Part shown: in pieces, positions 17,507 through 24,467 of the stretch | How the letters are laid out: each line of letters opens with the position of its first letter | Position numbering within the stretch: the stretch's first letter is position 1 | Assembly (NCBI GenBank): GCA_020356065.1 | Contig: CP070632.1 | Coordinates: forward strand, 1,730,287-1,765,621 | Reading direction: 5' to 3' | Length of the DNA stretch: 35,335 bases | Source of the DNA: Nitrospiraceae bacterium | GTDB taxonomy: Bacteria > Nitrospirota > Thermodesulfovibrionia > UBA6902 | Position numbers and translations under genes: made by a program | Notes under the pieces: generated by a model | The model's input: only the letters and a program-made list of their open reading frames with translations | What the model was told of the DNA's origin: nothing | Databases searched by the model: none

Positions 17507-19051
17507 ATGATCGGATCCTTAAAAAAAGCGATGTTAATTCTATGTGTTTTCACCATACTTGGCTGCGCTGATAAAGCTGACAGGGAAAAGGCCAGGGCCG
17601 GGGAGCCGGGGACTGAACAGACCATTATCAAATCTGCTCCGGAAAAAACAGCTGACCTGACAAAGGATGTGGAGGTCAAGGAGGATAAAACTGTACAGAA
17701 AGAAACTGCATCTGTCAGAGGCTCTGCATTTCTTGATACCCTGAATGCGTCCCTGTCCGATGTGGCTGAAGCAGTCAAGCCATCAGTAGTAAATATTTCA
17801 ACAACAAAAACGATCTCGTCAAAAGAGCACCCCTTTGGGAATTTTCTGGATGATCCGTTTTTCAGACGATTTTTTGGAGACAGGTTACATCCGCATGGTG
17901 AAAAAAGGCAGTATAAATCATCAGCTCTCGGCTCAGGAGTCATCGTAACGGGTGACGGGTACATTCTTACGAATAACCATGTTGTGCAGGATGTTGATGA
18001 GATCAAGGTCGTACTTCACGACAAGCGGGAACTGCCGGGCAAAATCATCGGAACCGATCCCAAGTCCGATCTCGCGATCATAAAGGTAGAGGCAAAAGAC
18101 CTCCCTGCAATTACCATGGGAAGCTCAGAGAAAATGAAGGTCGGCGAGCTGGTTATCGCCATTGGGAATCCATTCAGTCTGGGGCATACAATTACCATGG
18201 GAATTGTCAGTGCAGTAGGACGTTCCAATGTAGGAATAGCGGAATATGAAGATTTTATTCAGACTGATGCAGCAATTAATCCGGGCAATTCCGGGGGCGC
18301 TCTGGTCAATATTTATGGCGAGCTGATCGGAATTAACACCGCCATATTCTCGACAAGCGGTGGTTATATGGGTATAGGATTTGCGATTCCGTCTGATATG
18401 GTGAAGACTATCATGCAGAGCATCATCAAACACGGTAAGGTCGTACGGGGATGGCTTGGGGTCCAGATACAGAATATAACCGATGATCTGGCAAAACATT
18501 TTAATATAAAGGAAGACAGGGGCGCACTGGTTACCAATATACTCGCCGATACACCCGCGGAAAAAGCAGGTTTTCAGAGAGGAGACGTTATAGTTGAGTA
18601 TGAAGGTGAGACCGTCATTGATACGACTGACCTCAGAAATAAAGTAGCGGCCACTCTCCCGAAAACCGAAGTGAAGATTAAGGTTATCAGAGAAGGTAAA
18701 GACAAAGTCATCACGGCCATGATTGGCGAGCAGGAAAGCGATACAAAGAGTCTGGAAGGGAAATTCGAAAATGTACTCTCAGGCGTTCATGTTCAGGAAC
18801 TGACTTCGGATTTGAAAAAGAGTCTCGAGATACCCGAAAAAGCTTCAGGAGTCATTGTCACAAGCATCGAGGAGAACAGCCCTGCTTCCACTCTTCTGAA
18901 AAACAGGGACGTTATACAGGAGATAAACCGGAAGAGCATAAAAGACCTGGATGCCTATAAAGACGTGGTTGCAAAAATTGGCAGCAAAGATAATGTCCTG
19001 CTTCTGGTGTACAGATCAGGAGGATACATTTACATTACGTTGAATCCTTAA
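17507..19051 (+). CDS. DegP/HtrA-type serine protease, lipoprotein form
   Basis: This trypsin-like periplasmic protease and chaperone degrades or refolds damaged envelope proteins. The start at 17507 has AGGAGG five bases upstream. A lipobox TILGC gives a possible lipidated cysteine at residue 20, and the low-complexity charged linker to about 75 fits a membrane-tethered form. The catalytic triad is H158 (LTNNHVV), D188 (KSDLAII) and S262 (NPGNSGGAL). Two PDZ domains follow, at about 310-400 and 415-510 (GWLGVQIQNI; VIVTSIEENSPAS). The length of 514 residues is normal. A 15-bp palindrome lies just downstream. Confidence 0.95.
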   Translation: MIGSLKKAMLILCVFTILGCADKADREKARAGEPGTEQTIIKSAPEKTADLTKDVEVKEDKTVQKETASVRGSAFLDTLNASLSDVAEAVKPSVVNISTTKTISSKEHPFGNFLDDPFFRRFFGDRLHPHGEKRQYKSSALGSGVIVTGDGYILTNNHVVQDVDEIKVVLHDKRELPGKIIGTDPKSDLAIIKVEAKDLPAITMGSSEKMKVGELVIAIGNPFSLGHTITMGIVSAVGRSNVGIAEYEDFIQTDAAINPGNSGGALVNIYGELIGINTAIFSTSGGYMGIGFAIPSDMVKTIMQSIIKHGKVVRGWLGVQIQNITDDLAKHFNIKEDRGALVTNILADTPAEKAGFQRGDVIVEYEGETVIDTTDLRNKVAATLPKTEVKIKVIREGKDKVITAMIGEQESDTKSLEGKFENVLSGVHVQELTSDLKKSLEIPEKASGVIVTSIEENSPASTLLKNRDVIQEINRKSIKDLDAYKDVVAKIGSKDNVLLLVYRSGGYIYITLNP

Positions 19052-19065
19052 GCGATGTGCAAATG

Positions 19066-19101
19066 TTCTTCATGGGCGAATGGCCGTTCGCCCATGAAGA
19101 A
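19066..19101. repeat. 15-bp perfect palindrome after HtrA gene
   Basis: TTCTTCATGGGCGAA (19066-19080) and TTCGCCCATGAAGAA (19087-19101) pair without mismatch around a six-base loop TGGCCG. No T-run follows on the plus strand, so it is not a classical terminator. It probably belongs to a dispersed GGGCGAA...TTCGCCC family, since a related hairpin lies at 19596-19619. It could still stabilise the 3' end of the protease mRNA. Confidence 0.7.
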
Positions 19102-19154
19102 AACATACCACTTGTAAACAGTTATTCAATCCACTAAATCATGTACAATAACAT

Positions 19155-19538
19155 ATGCTTTTAAACCACATAGCAATAGTCAATGCAAGCGAAGAACATG
19201 CTGAAAAGTTCTATGGACAATTTCTTGAGCTTGAGAAAAGCAAGGAATATACTGTGTCGTCCGAACTGGCAGAACAGCTTTTCAGTCTCAGCAGTGAATT
19301 TAAGGCCGTTGTATATGAAAAGGACGGCATACGGTTTGAAATCTTCCTGTATCCTGATTCAGTTCCTGAAAGCTCTGATATAAGACATGCTGCCCTGTTT
19401 GTTGATGACCTCACCGCGTTCCTGGACAGGGCCCGCCGGTTTGAAGTCGAGCACATCATCGGCAAGACTGCAGAAAAAACAGTCCATTTCATCAAAGATT
19501 ATTCGGGCAATATGATAGAAGTAAAACAGAAGCCATAA
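19155..19538 (+). CDS. VOC (glyoxalase/bleomycin-resistance fold) protein
   Basis: The 127-residue protein shows the paired beta-alpha-beta-beta-beta modules of the vicinal oxygen chelate superfamily: LNHIAIVNASEEHAEKFYGQFLEL at the start, IRHAALFVDDLTAFLDRARR in the second module and YSGNMIEVKQ at the end. Likely metal-binding positions are H5 and the terminal glutamate, but the active site cannot be fixed. The reaction is unknown; relatives act on small ligands or bind drugs. No Shine-Dalgarno is evident before the ATG. It lies between two hairpin repeats. Confidence 0.8.
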   Translation: MLLNHIAIVNASEEHAEKFYGQFLELEKSKEYTVSSELAEQLFSLSSEFKAVVYEKDGIRFEIFLYPDSVPESSDIRHAALFVDDLTAFLDRARRFEVEHIIGKTAEKTVHFIKDYSGNMIEVKQKP

Positions 19539-19595
19539 GGGTCCCCTGCCCCGATCTTTAAAAGAGTTGTAATTCGAGTCAAACCAGGCCGTTAA

Positions 19596-19619
19596 AGGGC
19601 GAACGGTTGATCGCCCTTA
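19596..19619. repeat. GGGCGA/TCGCCC hairpin repeat
   Basis: AAGGGCGA (19596-19603) and TCGCCCTT (19612-19619) pair around ACGGTTGA. It shares the GGGCGAA core with the palindrome at 19066-19101. The gap 19539-19952 otherwise has no gene. Confidence 0.55.
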
Positions 19620-19775
19620 CAATTTAATGTTGTCGTTTCACTGCAGACTTCATATTTTTTACTTCATACTTCCCTTGACTATCACATAATCTTTTTTCAT
19701 AATACGGCACACATGGAGGGGGTGTTATGGCCTAAGTTTTTTATCAATCCCCCCCTTTATGACAAATAAGCCAAG

Positions 19776-19925
19776 AAATGCGAAATTCGTCTATCCTGCT
19801 AATAAAGAGCATTTACATAACAGGCAATGTCGTGTTTCTATATTTTATAAAGAGATATGAATTTAATTAACCAGTAATGGATCTCTTGAAAGAGAACTTT
19901 ACCATTAAATACGAGATTCGTCTAT
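19776..19925 (+). promoter_or_regulatory. 19-bp direct repeats upstream of HEPN-like gene
   Basis: AAATGCGAAATTCGTCTAT at 19776-19794 recurs as AAATACGAGATTCGTCTAT at 19907-19925, 17 of 19 bases identical. The second copy ends 27 bp before the ATG at 19953. The shared CGARATTCG part is near-palindromic in the first copy (CGAAATTCG), so an operator for a regulator is possible, as is a target-site or insertion scar. No regulator gene lies beside it. Confidence 0.4.
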
Positions 19926-19952
19926 TAATATGTTAGATCAAGATGAAAGAAT

Positions 19953-20618
19953 ATGTCATTAAGCGAAAAAGTAGAAAAGAAGTTCAAAAGTTTGATTGAA
20001 GAAGGACAAGCAATTCTTCAACGTTCGGGGTGGGATGGTAAAGATTATCATTCCTCTGTCAATGTAGTTGACTATAGACGTTTTCGAACAGAAGCATTAA
20101 ATCTCGTAAAGCGTGTTTGTGGCGAGAACAGTGATCATTACCAAGAACTTAAACGATTAGCTGAACACGAACGTAGTGCTGGAAACTCCTATTTTTTCAA
20201 AGACTGTTTTGGCGCGCTTCAAGCAGCACATAAGGATTATGAAGACGGCCTCCTATTTGATTTGAGAGCCTTGATTGCAGCAGAAGTTTTAGGAGACTTC
20301 GTTGAGCAAGCAGAAGCTTTAGTTTCTCAAGGTTATCATATACCTGCGGCATCACTGTCGGGTGCTGTTTTAGAGGATACACTTCGCAAGTTAGCAAAAG
20401 CCCATGGACTTGATATTCCTGAAAAAACAAAAATTGATCGATTGAATTCAGACTTAGCGCGTGCAGAAATTTATAGCAAACTTGTTCAAAAAAGAATTAC
20501 TGCATTAGCGGATATTCGAAACAACGCAGACCATGGTCATTTTGATAAGTTTTCGAAGGACGATGTTGAGGATATGGTAACTTGGATAAAACGTTTTGCT
20601 GCCGATTATCTGGATTAA
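19953..20618 (+). CDS. HEPN-like protein with an R-x4-H motif
   Basis: I do not recognise a named gene. The 221-residue, largely helical protein has a C-terminal half (about 110-221) that looks like HEPN/DUF4145-type domains: YHIPAASLSGAVLEDTLRKLAKAHGL, then RITALADIRNNADHGHFDKF. R189 and H194 fit the Rx4-6H motif of HEPN ribonucleases. The N-terminal half is a charged helical region. HEPN proteins are often toxins or defence effectors, but many are uncharacterised; no antitoxin-like partner is adjacent. The base composition is richer in A/T at third positions than the neighbouring HtrA gene, the gene has long non-coding flanks, and direct repeats lie upstream, so recent acquisition is plausible. 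Confidence 0.65.
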   Translation: MSLSEKVEKKFKSLIEEGQAILQRSGWDGKDYHSSVNVVDYRRFRTEALNLVKRVCGENSDHYQELKRLAEHERSAGNSYFFKDCFGALQAAHKDYEDGLLFDLRALIAAEVLGDFVEQAEALVSQGYHIPAASLSGAVLEDTLRKLAKAHGLDIPEKTKIDRLNSDLARAEIYSKLVQKRITALADIRNNADHGHFDKFSKDDVEDMVTWIKRFAADYLD

Positions 20619-20636
20619 TTAGTATCCATCTCATGC

Positions 20637-20664
20637 ACTGGAATGCATACCAGCGGTGACGATT
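20637..20664 (+). repeat. short repeat, copy 1 (partner at 21883-21910)
   Basis: Twenty-eight bases beginning ACTGGAATGCATACCAGC match 21883-21910 (ACCGGAATACGCACCAGC) at 22 positions, and five of the six differences are transitions. ATCTCAT precedes both copies, and weaker similarity (ATGTTTTATG / ATTTTTTTATG) extends downstream. The pair brackets the DUF302 and haem-binding genes. They look like old diverged copies of one non-coding element. Confidence 0.45.
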
Positions 20665-20771
20665 TTGCTTGATATGTTTTATGGTATGCAAACTATCTTA
20701 CTGCCTGTAAGTACGCTACATGGTGTGCATCAGTGATCAAGACGTTAGACAAACATAAAAAGGAGAATAAC

Positions 20772-21224
20772 ATGAAAACATTACTACTCGCTTTTCTGTT
20801 AGTGCTGTTCATATCAGTTCCATCATACGCAGCTGAGGGTATGATGGATGTTGAAAGTTCGTTCGGAGTGAAAGAAACGGGAGACAAACTGGAACGCGTT
20901 CTGAAAGAGAAAGGCATGACAATATTTAATAGAGTTAAACACTCTGAAGCAGCTAAACATGTTGGGGTGGATTTACGGGAAACGGAACTCATAATTTTTG
21001 GAAATCCCAAAGTAGAAAGTCCTCTCATAAAGTGTCAGCAAAGCGTTGCCATTGATCTGCCACAAAAAGCATTAATATGGAAAGATAGTGAAGACAAAGT
21101 ATGGATACCATATAACAATCCAGGATATTTGAAAAAAAGGCATAACATTTCCAATTGCGAGGAAGTGATTTCAAAAATAGAGAAGGCTCTTGCTGGCATA
21201 GCAAAGGCTGCATCAACAAACTAG
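20772..21224 (+). CDS. exported DUF302 protein
   Basis: The 150-residue product has a signal peptide (cut near SYA-AE, residue 20) followed by a DUF302 domain. The visible family marks are SSFGVKETGDKLERVLKEKGMTIF, HSEAAKHVGVDLRETELIIFGNPK and DLPQKALIWKDSEDKVWIPYNNP. The start at 20772 is set by AAGGAG nine bases upstream. DUF302 proteins are small alpha-beta folds of uncertain role; periplasmic redox or metal stress functions have been suggested for relatives. The next gene encodes a haem-binding protein, so a shared redox role is conceivable. Confidence 0.85.
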   Translation: MKTLLLAFLLVLFISVPSYAAEGMMDVESSFGVKETGDKLERVLKEKGMTIFNRVKHSEAAKHVGVDLRETELIIFGNPKVESPLIKCQQSVAIDLPQKALIWKDSEDKVWIPYNNPGYLKKRHNISNCEEVISKIEKALAGIAKAASTN

Positions 21225-21403
21225 AGGGTATCACCATCGAGTAAAAGGAATAGAAGTAGCCCTTGAAACTGTTGTGAAATAGATCCAGAGGTAACTTTTT
21301 TGACTGTGTTTTATTTATTGTTTTCAATAAAGTATTATGCTCATTGTGTGCATAAAGGTTCGATCCACAGAGCTTCATGTAGCTATAAATAAAAGCAGTG
21401 AAT

Positions 21404-21862
21404 ATGAGATACAAAATAATCGGTGCCATATTTATATGTATCATTGCCATACAATTCGTACCATATGGCAGAGGCCACGTTAATCCTCCTGTCATTGCCG
21501 AACCCCAATGGGATAGTACGAAAACACGTGAACTGTTTTTTCGATCATGTGGAGACTGTCACAGCAACGAGACAACATGGCCGGGGTACAGCAATATAGC
21601 CCCGATATCGTGGTTAGTCCAATACGACGTTAATCAGGGGCGAAAAGAATTTAATGTATCGATGTGGGGGGTCCAAAGAGAGAATGAAGGTGATGAATCA
21701 ATAGAAACAATTGAAAAAGGGGAAATGCCTCCCTGGTTTTATATAATTTCTCACCCGGAAGCCAGGTTATCAGAAGATGATAAAAAAGTATTTATAAAGG
21801 GACTGCTGGCCACATTTGGCAAAGGAGATGAAGATGATGAGCATGAAGATGATTCTGATTGA
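21404..21862 (+). CDS. haem-binding domain (Haem_bd) protein, CXXCH
   Basis: The 152-residue protein has an N-terminal hydrophobic anchor or signal (IIGAIFICIIAIQFVPYGRG) and a single heme-c site, C49-x-x-C52-H53 (RSCGDCHSNET). The Haem_bd family features TTWPGYSNIAPISWLVQYDVNQGRKEFN and EKGEMPPWFYIISHPEARLS follow. A very acidic tail (GDEDDEHEDDSD) ends the protein. I chose the ATG at 21404; a GTG at 21398 is also possible and no strong ribosome site is seen. It should be periplasmic and membrane-tethered. Its role may be electron transfer; nothing beside it fixes the partner. Confidence 0.88.
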   Translation: MRYKIIGAIFICIIAIQFVPYGRGHVNPPVIAEPQWDSTKTRELFFRSCGDCHSNETTWPGYSNIAPISWLVQYDVNQGRKEFNVSMWGVQRENEGDESIETIEKGEMPPWFYIISHPEARLSEDDKKVFIKGLLATFGKGDEDDEHEDDSD

Positions 21863-21882
21863 GCTTTATCCAAAAATCTCAT

Positions 21883-21910
21883 ACCGGAATACGCACCAGC
21901 TGTGATGATT
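21883..21910 (+). repeat. short repeat, copy 2 (partner at 20637-20664)
   Basis: See the first copy. The element starts 20 bp beyond the haem-binding gene, just as copy 1 starts 18 bp beyond the HEPN-like gene. Confidence 0.45.
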
Positions 21911-22030
21911 CAGGGTGCCACATTTTTTTATGTTCAAATGACAATGAGGCATGTTAATATCTGTTAGTGTTCGATTCACTGACATCTGTGTCAGAAACGA
22001 TCAATCTTATTACGCAGAGGTCATTGTCCT

Positions 22031-22861
22031 ATGAAAAGCACATTGAGATCCTGTTCCATCCTATTATATGTGCTCACTTCCATCAGTTTGATTTCATGCG
22101 GTGATGCAAACATCATTATAGATAATAATGGAGGTATCTTTCCGCCATTCCGCAATACGGATTTTGAAGCCGATGACTCCTTTTCCGAAGAAATAGAGAT
22201 CGGCATCCGCTCCCGCCTGAGATTGAAGGGGATAAATGGTAATATTACGGTTACCGGTTTATCAGGGACTGATTCAGTCATGATTACTGGAACAAAACTC
22301 GTTGGATCAGACAGGATGCAGGATGCTGAAGAGCACCTGCAGGAGCTGGAAGTAAACGTGCAAAGTCCGGCAGACGAAATATCTGTAGAGACGATTCAAC
22401 CTCAAAATAATGAGGGCAGAAAATATGTCTTTGACTATATAATCACTCTGCCGGCAGATTTGAAAGTTCAGATTACGAACACCAATGGCATCATGATCCT
22501 GGAAGACATTGGTAATAACATCACCGTGAACAACACAAATGGAGATGTTACCTTAACGGGTATTACTGGCAGTGCAGAGGTAAATGTAGTCAATGGCATG
22601 ATTGATAGTGACATAACGCTACCTTCAAATGGTACGATCGATCTGAACACCGTGAACGGAAATATCGATCTCACGATTCCGACAGACACGTCAGCAATGT
22701 TATCAGCCGCTGTTTCAATTGGAATTATCAGTGATTCAAATCTTGAGCTTCAGAACGAAGTAAGAACATCTAAATCACTGAGCGCGAAACTGGGAAACGG
22801 GCATGGGACGATTTCTCTGGAAGCAGACGTAACCGGGAATATAAGTGTGTCTGGCATTTAA
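22031..22861 (+). CDS. DUF4097-type beta-helix lipoprotein
   Basis: The 276-residue product has a lipoprotein signal with lipobox LISC (C23). A repetitive beta-strand region typical of DUF4097/putative auto-transporter adhesin-like proteins follows: successive GINGNITVTGL, TNTNGIMILEDIG, NNTNGDVTLTGITG, NVVNGMIDSDI and NTVNGNIDLTIP rungs. Such domains often form a right-handed beta solenoid and occur in envelope-stress or adhesin-like proteins of unknown function. The gene is separated by 51 bp from a putative outer-membrane barrel gene reading the same way. Confidence 0.82.
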   Translation: MKSTLRSCSILLYVLTSISLISCGDANIIIDNNGGIFPPFRNTDFEADDSFSEEIEIGIRSRLRLKGINGNITVTGLSGTDSVMITGTKLVGSDRMQDAEEHLQELEVNVQSPADEISVETIQPQNNEGRKYVFDYIITLPADLKVQITNTNGIMILEDIGNNITVNNTNGDVTLTGITGSAEVNVVNGMIDSDITLPSNGTIDLNTVNGNIDLTIPTDTSAMLSAAVSIGIISDSNLELQNEVRTSKSLSAKLGNGHGTISLEADVTGNISVSGI

Positions 22862-22912
22862 AAAAGGAATGCTTGTCTAATCATTAACAGGGAAATAAAA
22901 GGGGGGCTTATA

Positions 22913-23515
22913 ATGAAGACATGTATGTTGCTCAGCATAATACTGATAATGCTGCCCATTAAGGCAGGGGCACAGGAATCCGGTGGTAAATTCCAACTTG
23001 GATTTGCATCTGCACTTATCATCGGGAAGATAAATCTCTCGGATCTGGATAAATCGTTTGATGACCTGGAGTTCGACGGTCTTAATGGTCTGCACATTTC
23101 CGGGGTCTTCTTTCTTTACAGAATAAGACCATATCTAAGAGTAGGCTTTGAAACACTCGCGGCCAGTTCCGACAAGGACTAGGCCACAACCATGAACTAC
23201 CAGGCTGCCGGTCCGGTTGCAGAACTCTCGTACGGTGATCCATGGTCTATTGCAGGTGGTTTACACGCAGGAGCCTTGATCGCCAACGCAATGGCCCGTC
23301 AGGGTGCGGCCCCATCCAAAGGGGCCAGCTCAGGTACTTTTTTTAAAGGGACCGGAGGGTTTGTGTCACCGTACGCCGGAATCGGTTTCCGCTTTAATCG
23401 GAATGAACTTCGCCTGTTCGTAAAACCTGTTTTTACGTTCGGAGACTCAGACCGTGGCGGCCTGTCAGACTTCAGCGCCTGGTTCGGAGGTATTCGATAC
23501 GCATTTACCTTATGA
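22913..23515 (+). pseudogene. outer-membrane beta-barrel-like protein with in-frame amber codon
   Basis: One frame of 200 codons runs from 22913 to 23515, broken only by TAG at 23180-23182 (codon 90). Before it are a signal peptide (cut near AGA-QE) and amphipathic strands (FQLGFASALIIGKINLSDL, RIRPYLRVGFETLAAS). After it the same frame continues MNYQAAGPVAELSYGDPWS, FVSPYAGIGFRFNRNELRLFV and FGGIRYAFTL, ending with the terminal aromatic pattern of an outer-membrane barrel. GGGGGG lies upstream of the start as a possible ribosome site. A nonsense mutation or base error is most likely; amber recoding has no local support. Confidence 0.7.
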
Positions 23516-23593
23516 GTACAGTGCGTCATCGGGCAGGTACGGTCAATGCGGCATGATGACATCGGATGTGTTTAACATTTTACGGCAAAAAAA

Positions 23594-24376
23594 ATGCTGG
23601 GAGCAATAGCCGGAGACATCATCGGGTCAATATATGAGAGCCGGCCGATCAAATCCAAAGACTTCCCGTTTTTTGGTCCTGATTGCCGCTTTACTGACGA
23701 TACGGTTCTTACCGTGGCAGTGGCGGATTCAATTCTTGAAGGGCGTTCTTATCAGGAATCCATAAGAGAGATAGGCAGAAAATACCCGCATGCCGGATAC
23801 GGCAGCTCATTCATCCAATGGCTTGGCTCAGATACTCCGCATCCATACAACAGCTGGGGCAACGGCTCTGCCATGCGTGTCAGTCCCGTGGGTTTTGCTT
23901 TTGATACAGAAGAGGAAGTACTTGCAGAAGCCCGAAACAGCGCCGAAATCACACATAACCATCCCGAAGGAATAAAGGGGGCTCAGGCAGCAGCCTTATC
24001 AGTATTTCTTGCCCGGACCGGACAGGCAAAGGAAATCATCAGGTCGAGGATCAGCAGGACATTTGGATATGATCTTGACAGGACAATTGAACGAATACGT
24101 TTCATGTATTCTTTTGACATATCATGTCAGAGAACAGTACCGGAAGCTATCATCGCCTTTCTCGATTCTTCCTCATATGAAGATGCGATAAGAAACGCTA
24201 TATCATTGGGCGGCGACAGTGATACCCTGGCCTGTATCACCGGCGGCATTGCCGAAGCTTTTTATAAAGGTGTGCCCGATGATATTGCGGCAAAGGCCAG
24301 GGACATCCTCACTCCGGACCTTCTTCATATAACAGACTCATTCTGCCGTCACTACATACATAAAACAGACAAATGA
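23594..24376 (+). CDS. ADP-ribosylglycohydrolase family protein
   Basis: The 260-residue enzyme belongs to the DraG/ARH family, which removes ADP-ribose from proteins or small molecules with two magnesium ions. The start MLGAIAGDIIGS is typical. Metal-binding aspartates are visible in FTDDTVLT (D35, D36) and GGDSDTLACITGG (D208, D210). The WGNGSAMRVSP and THNHPEGIKGAQ motifs are intact. No ADP-ribosyltransferase (DraT) or nitrogenase gene is nearby, so the substrate is open. It is a stand-alone gene, 79 bp after the barrel frame. Confidence 0.93.
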   Translation: MLGAIAGDIIGSIYESRPIKSKDFPFFGPDCRFTDDTVLTVAVADSILEGRSYQESIREIGRKYPHAGYGSSFIQWLGSDTPHPYNSWGNGSAMRVSPVGFAFDTEEEVLAEARNSAEITHNHPEGIKGAQAAALSVFLARTGQAKEIIRSRISRTFGYDLDRTIERIRFMYSFDISCQRTVPEAIIAFLDSSSYEDAIRNAISLGGDSDTLACITGGIAEAFYKGVPDDIAAKARDILTPDLLHITDSFCRHYIHKTDK

Positions 24377-24467
24377 CAGCCTCTCCTGTTCCCCCCGTTT
24401 CATCACATAAACTAATCGGTTATACTTATACCTATCACTTTAAGAATATTTTAATGCCTGTTGCCAT

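Noticed and set aside
23180-23182. Pyrrolysine at the amber codon of the barrel gene
   Set aside because: No Pyl machinery or known Pyl protein family nearby; a simple nonsense mutation is likelier.
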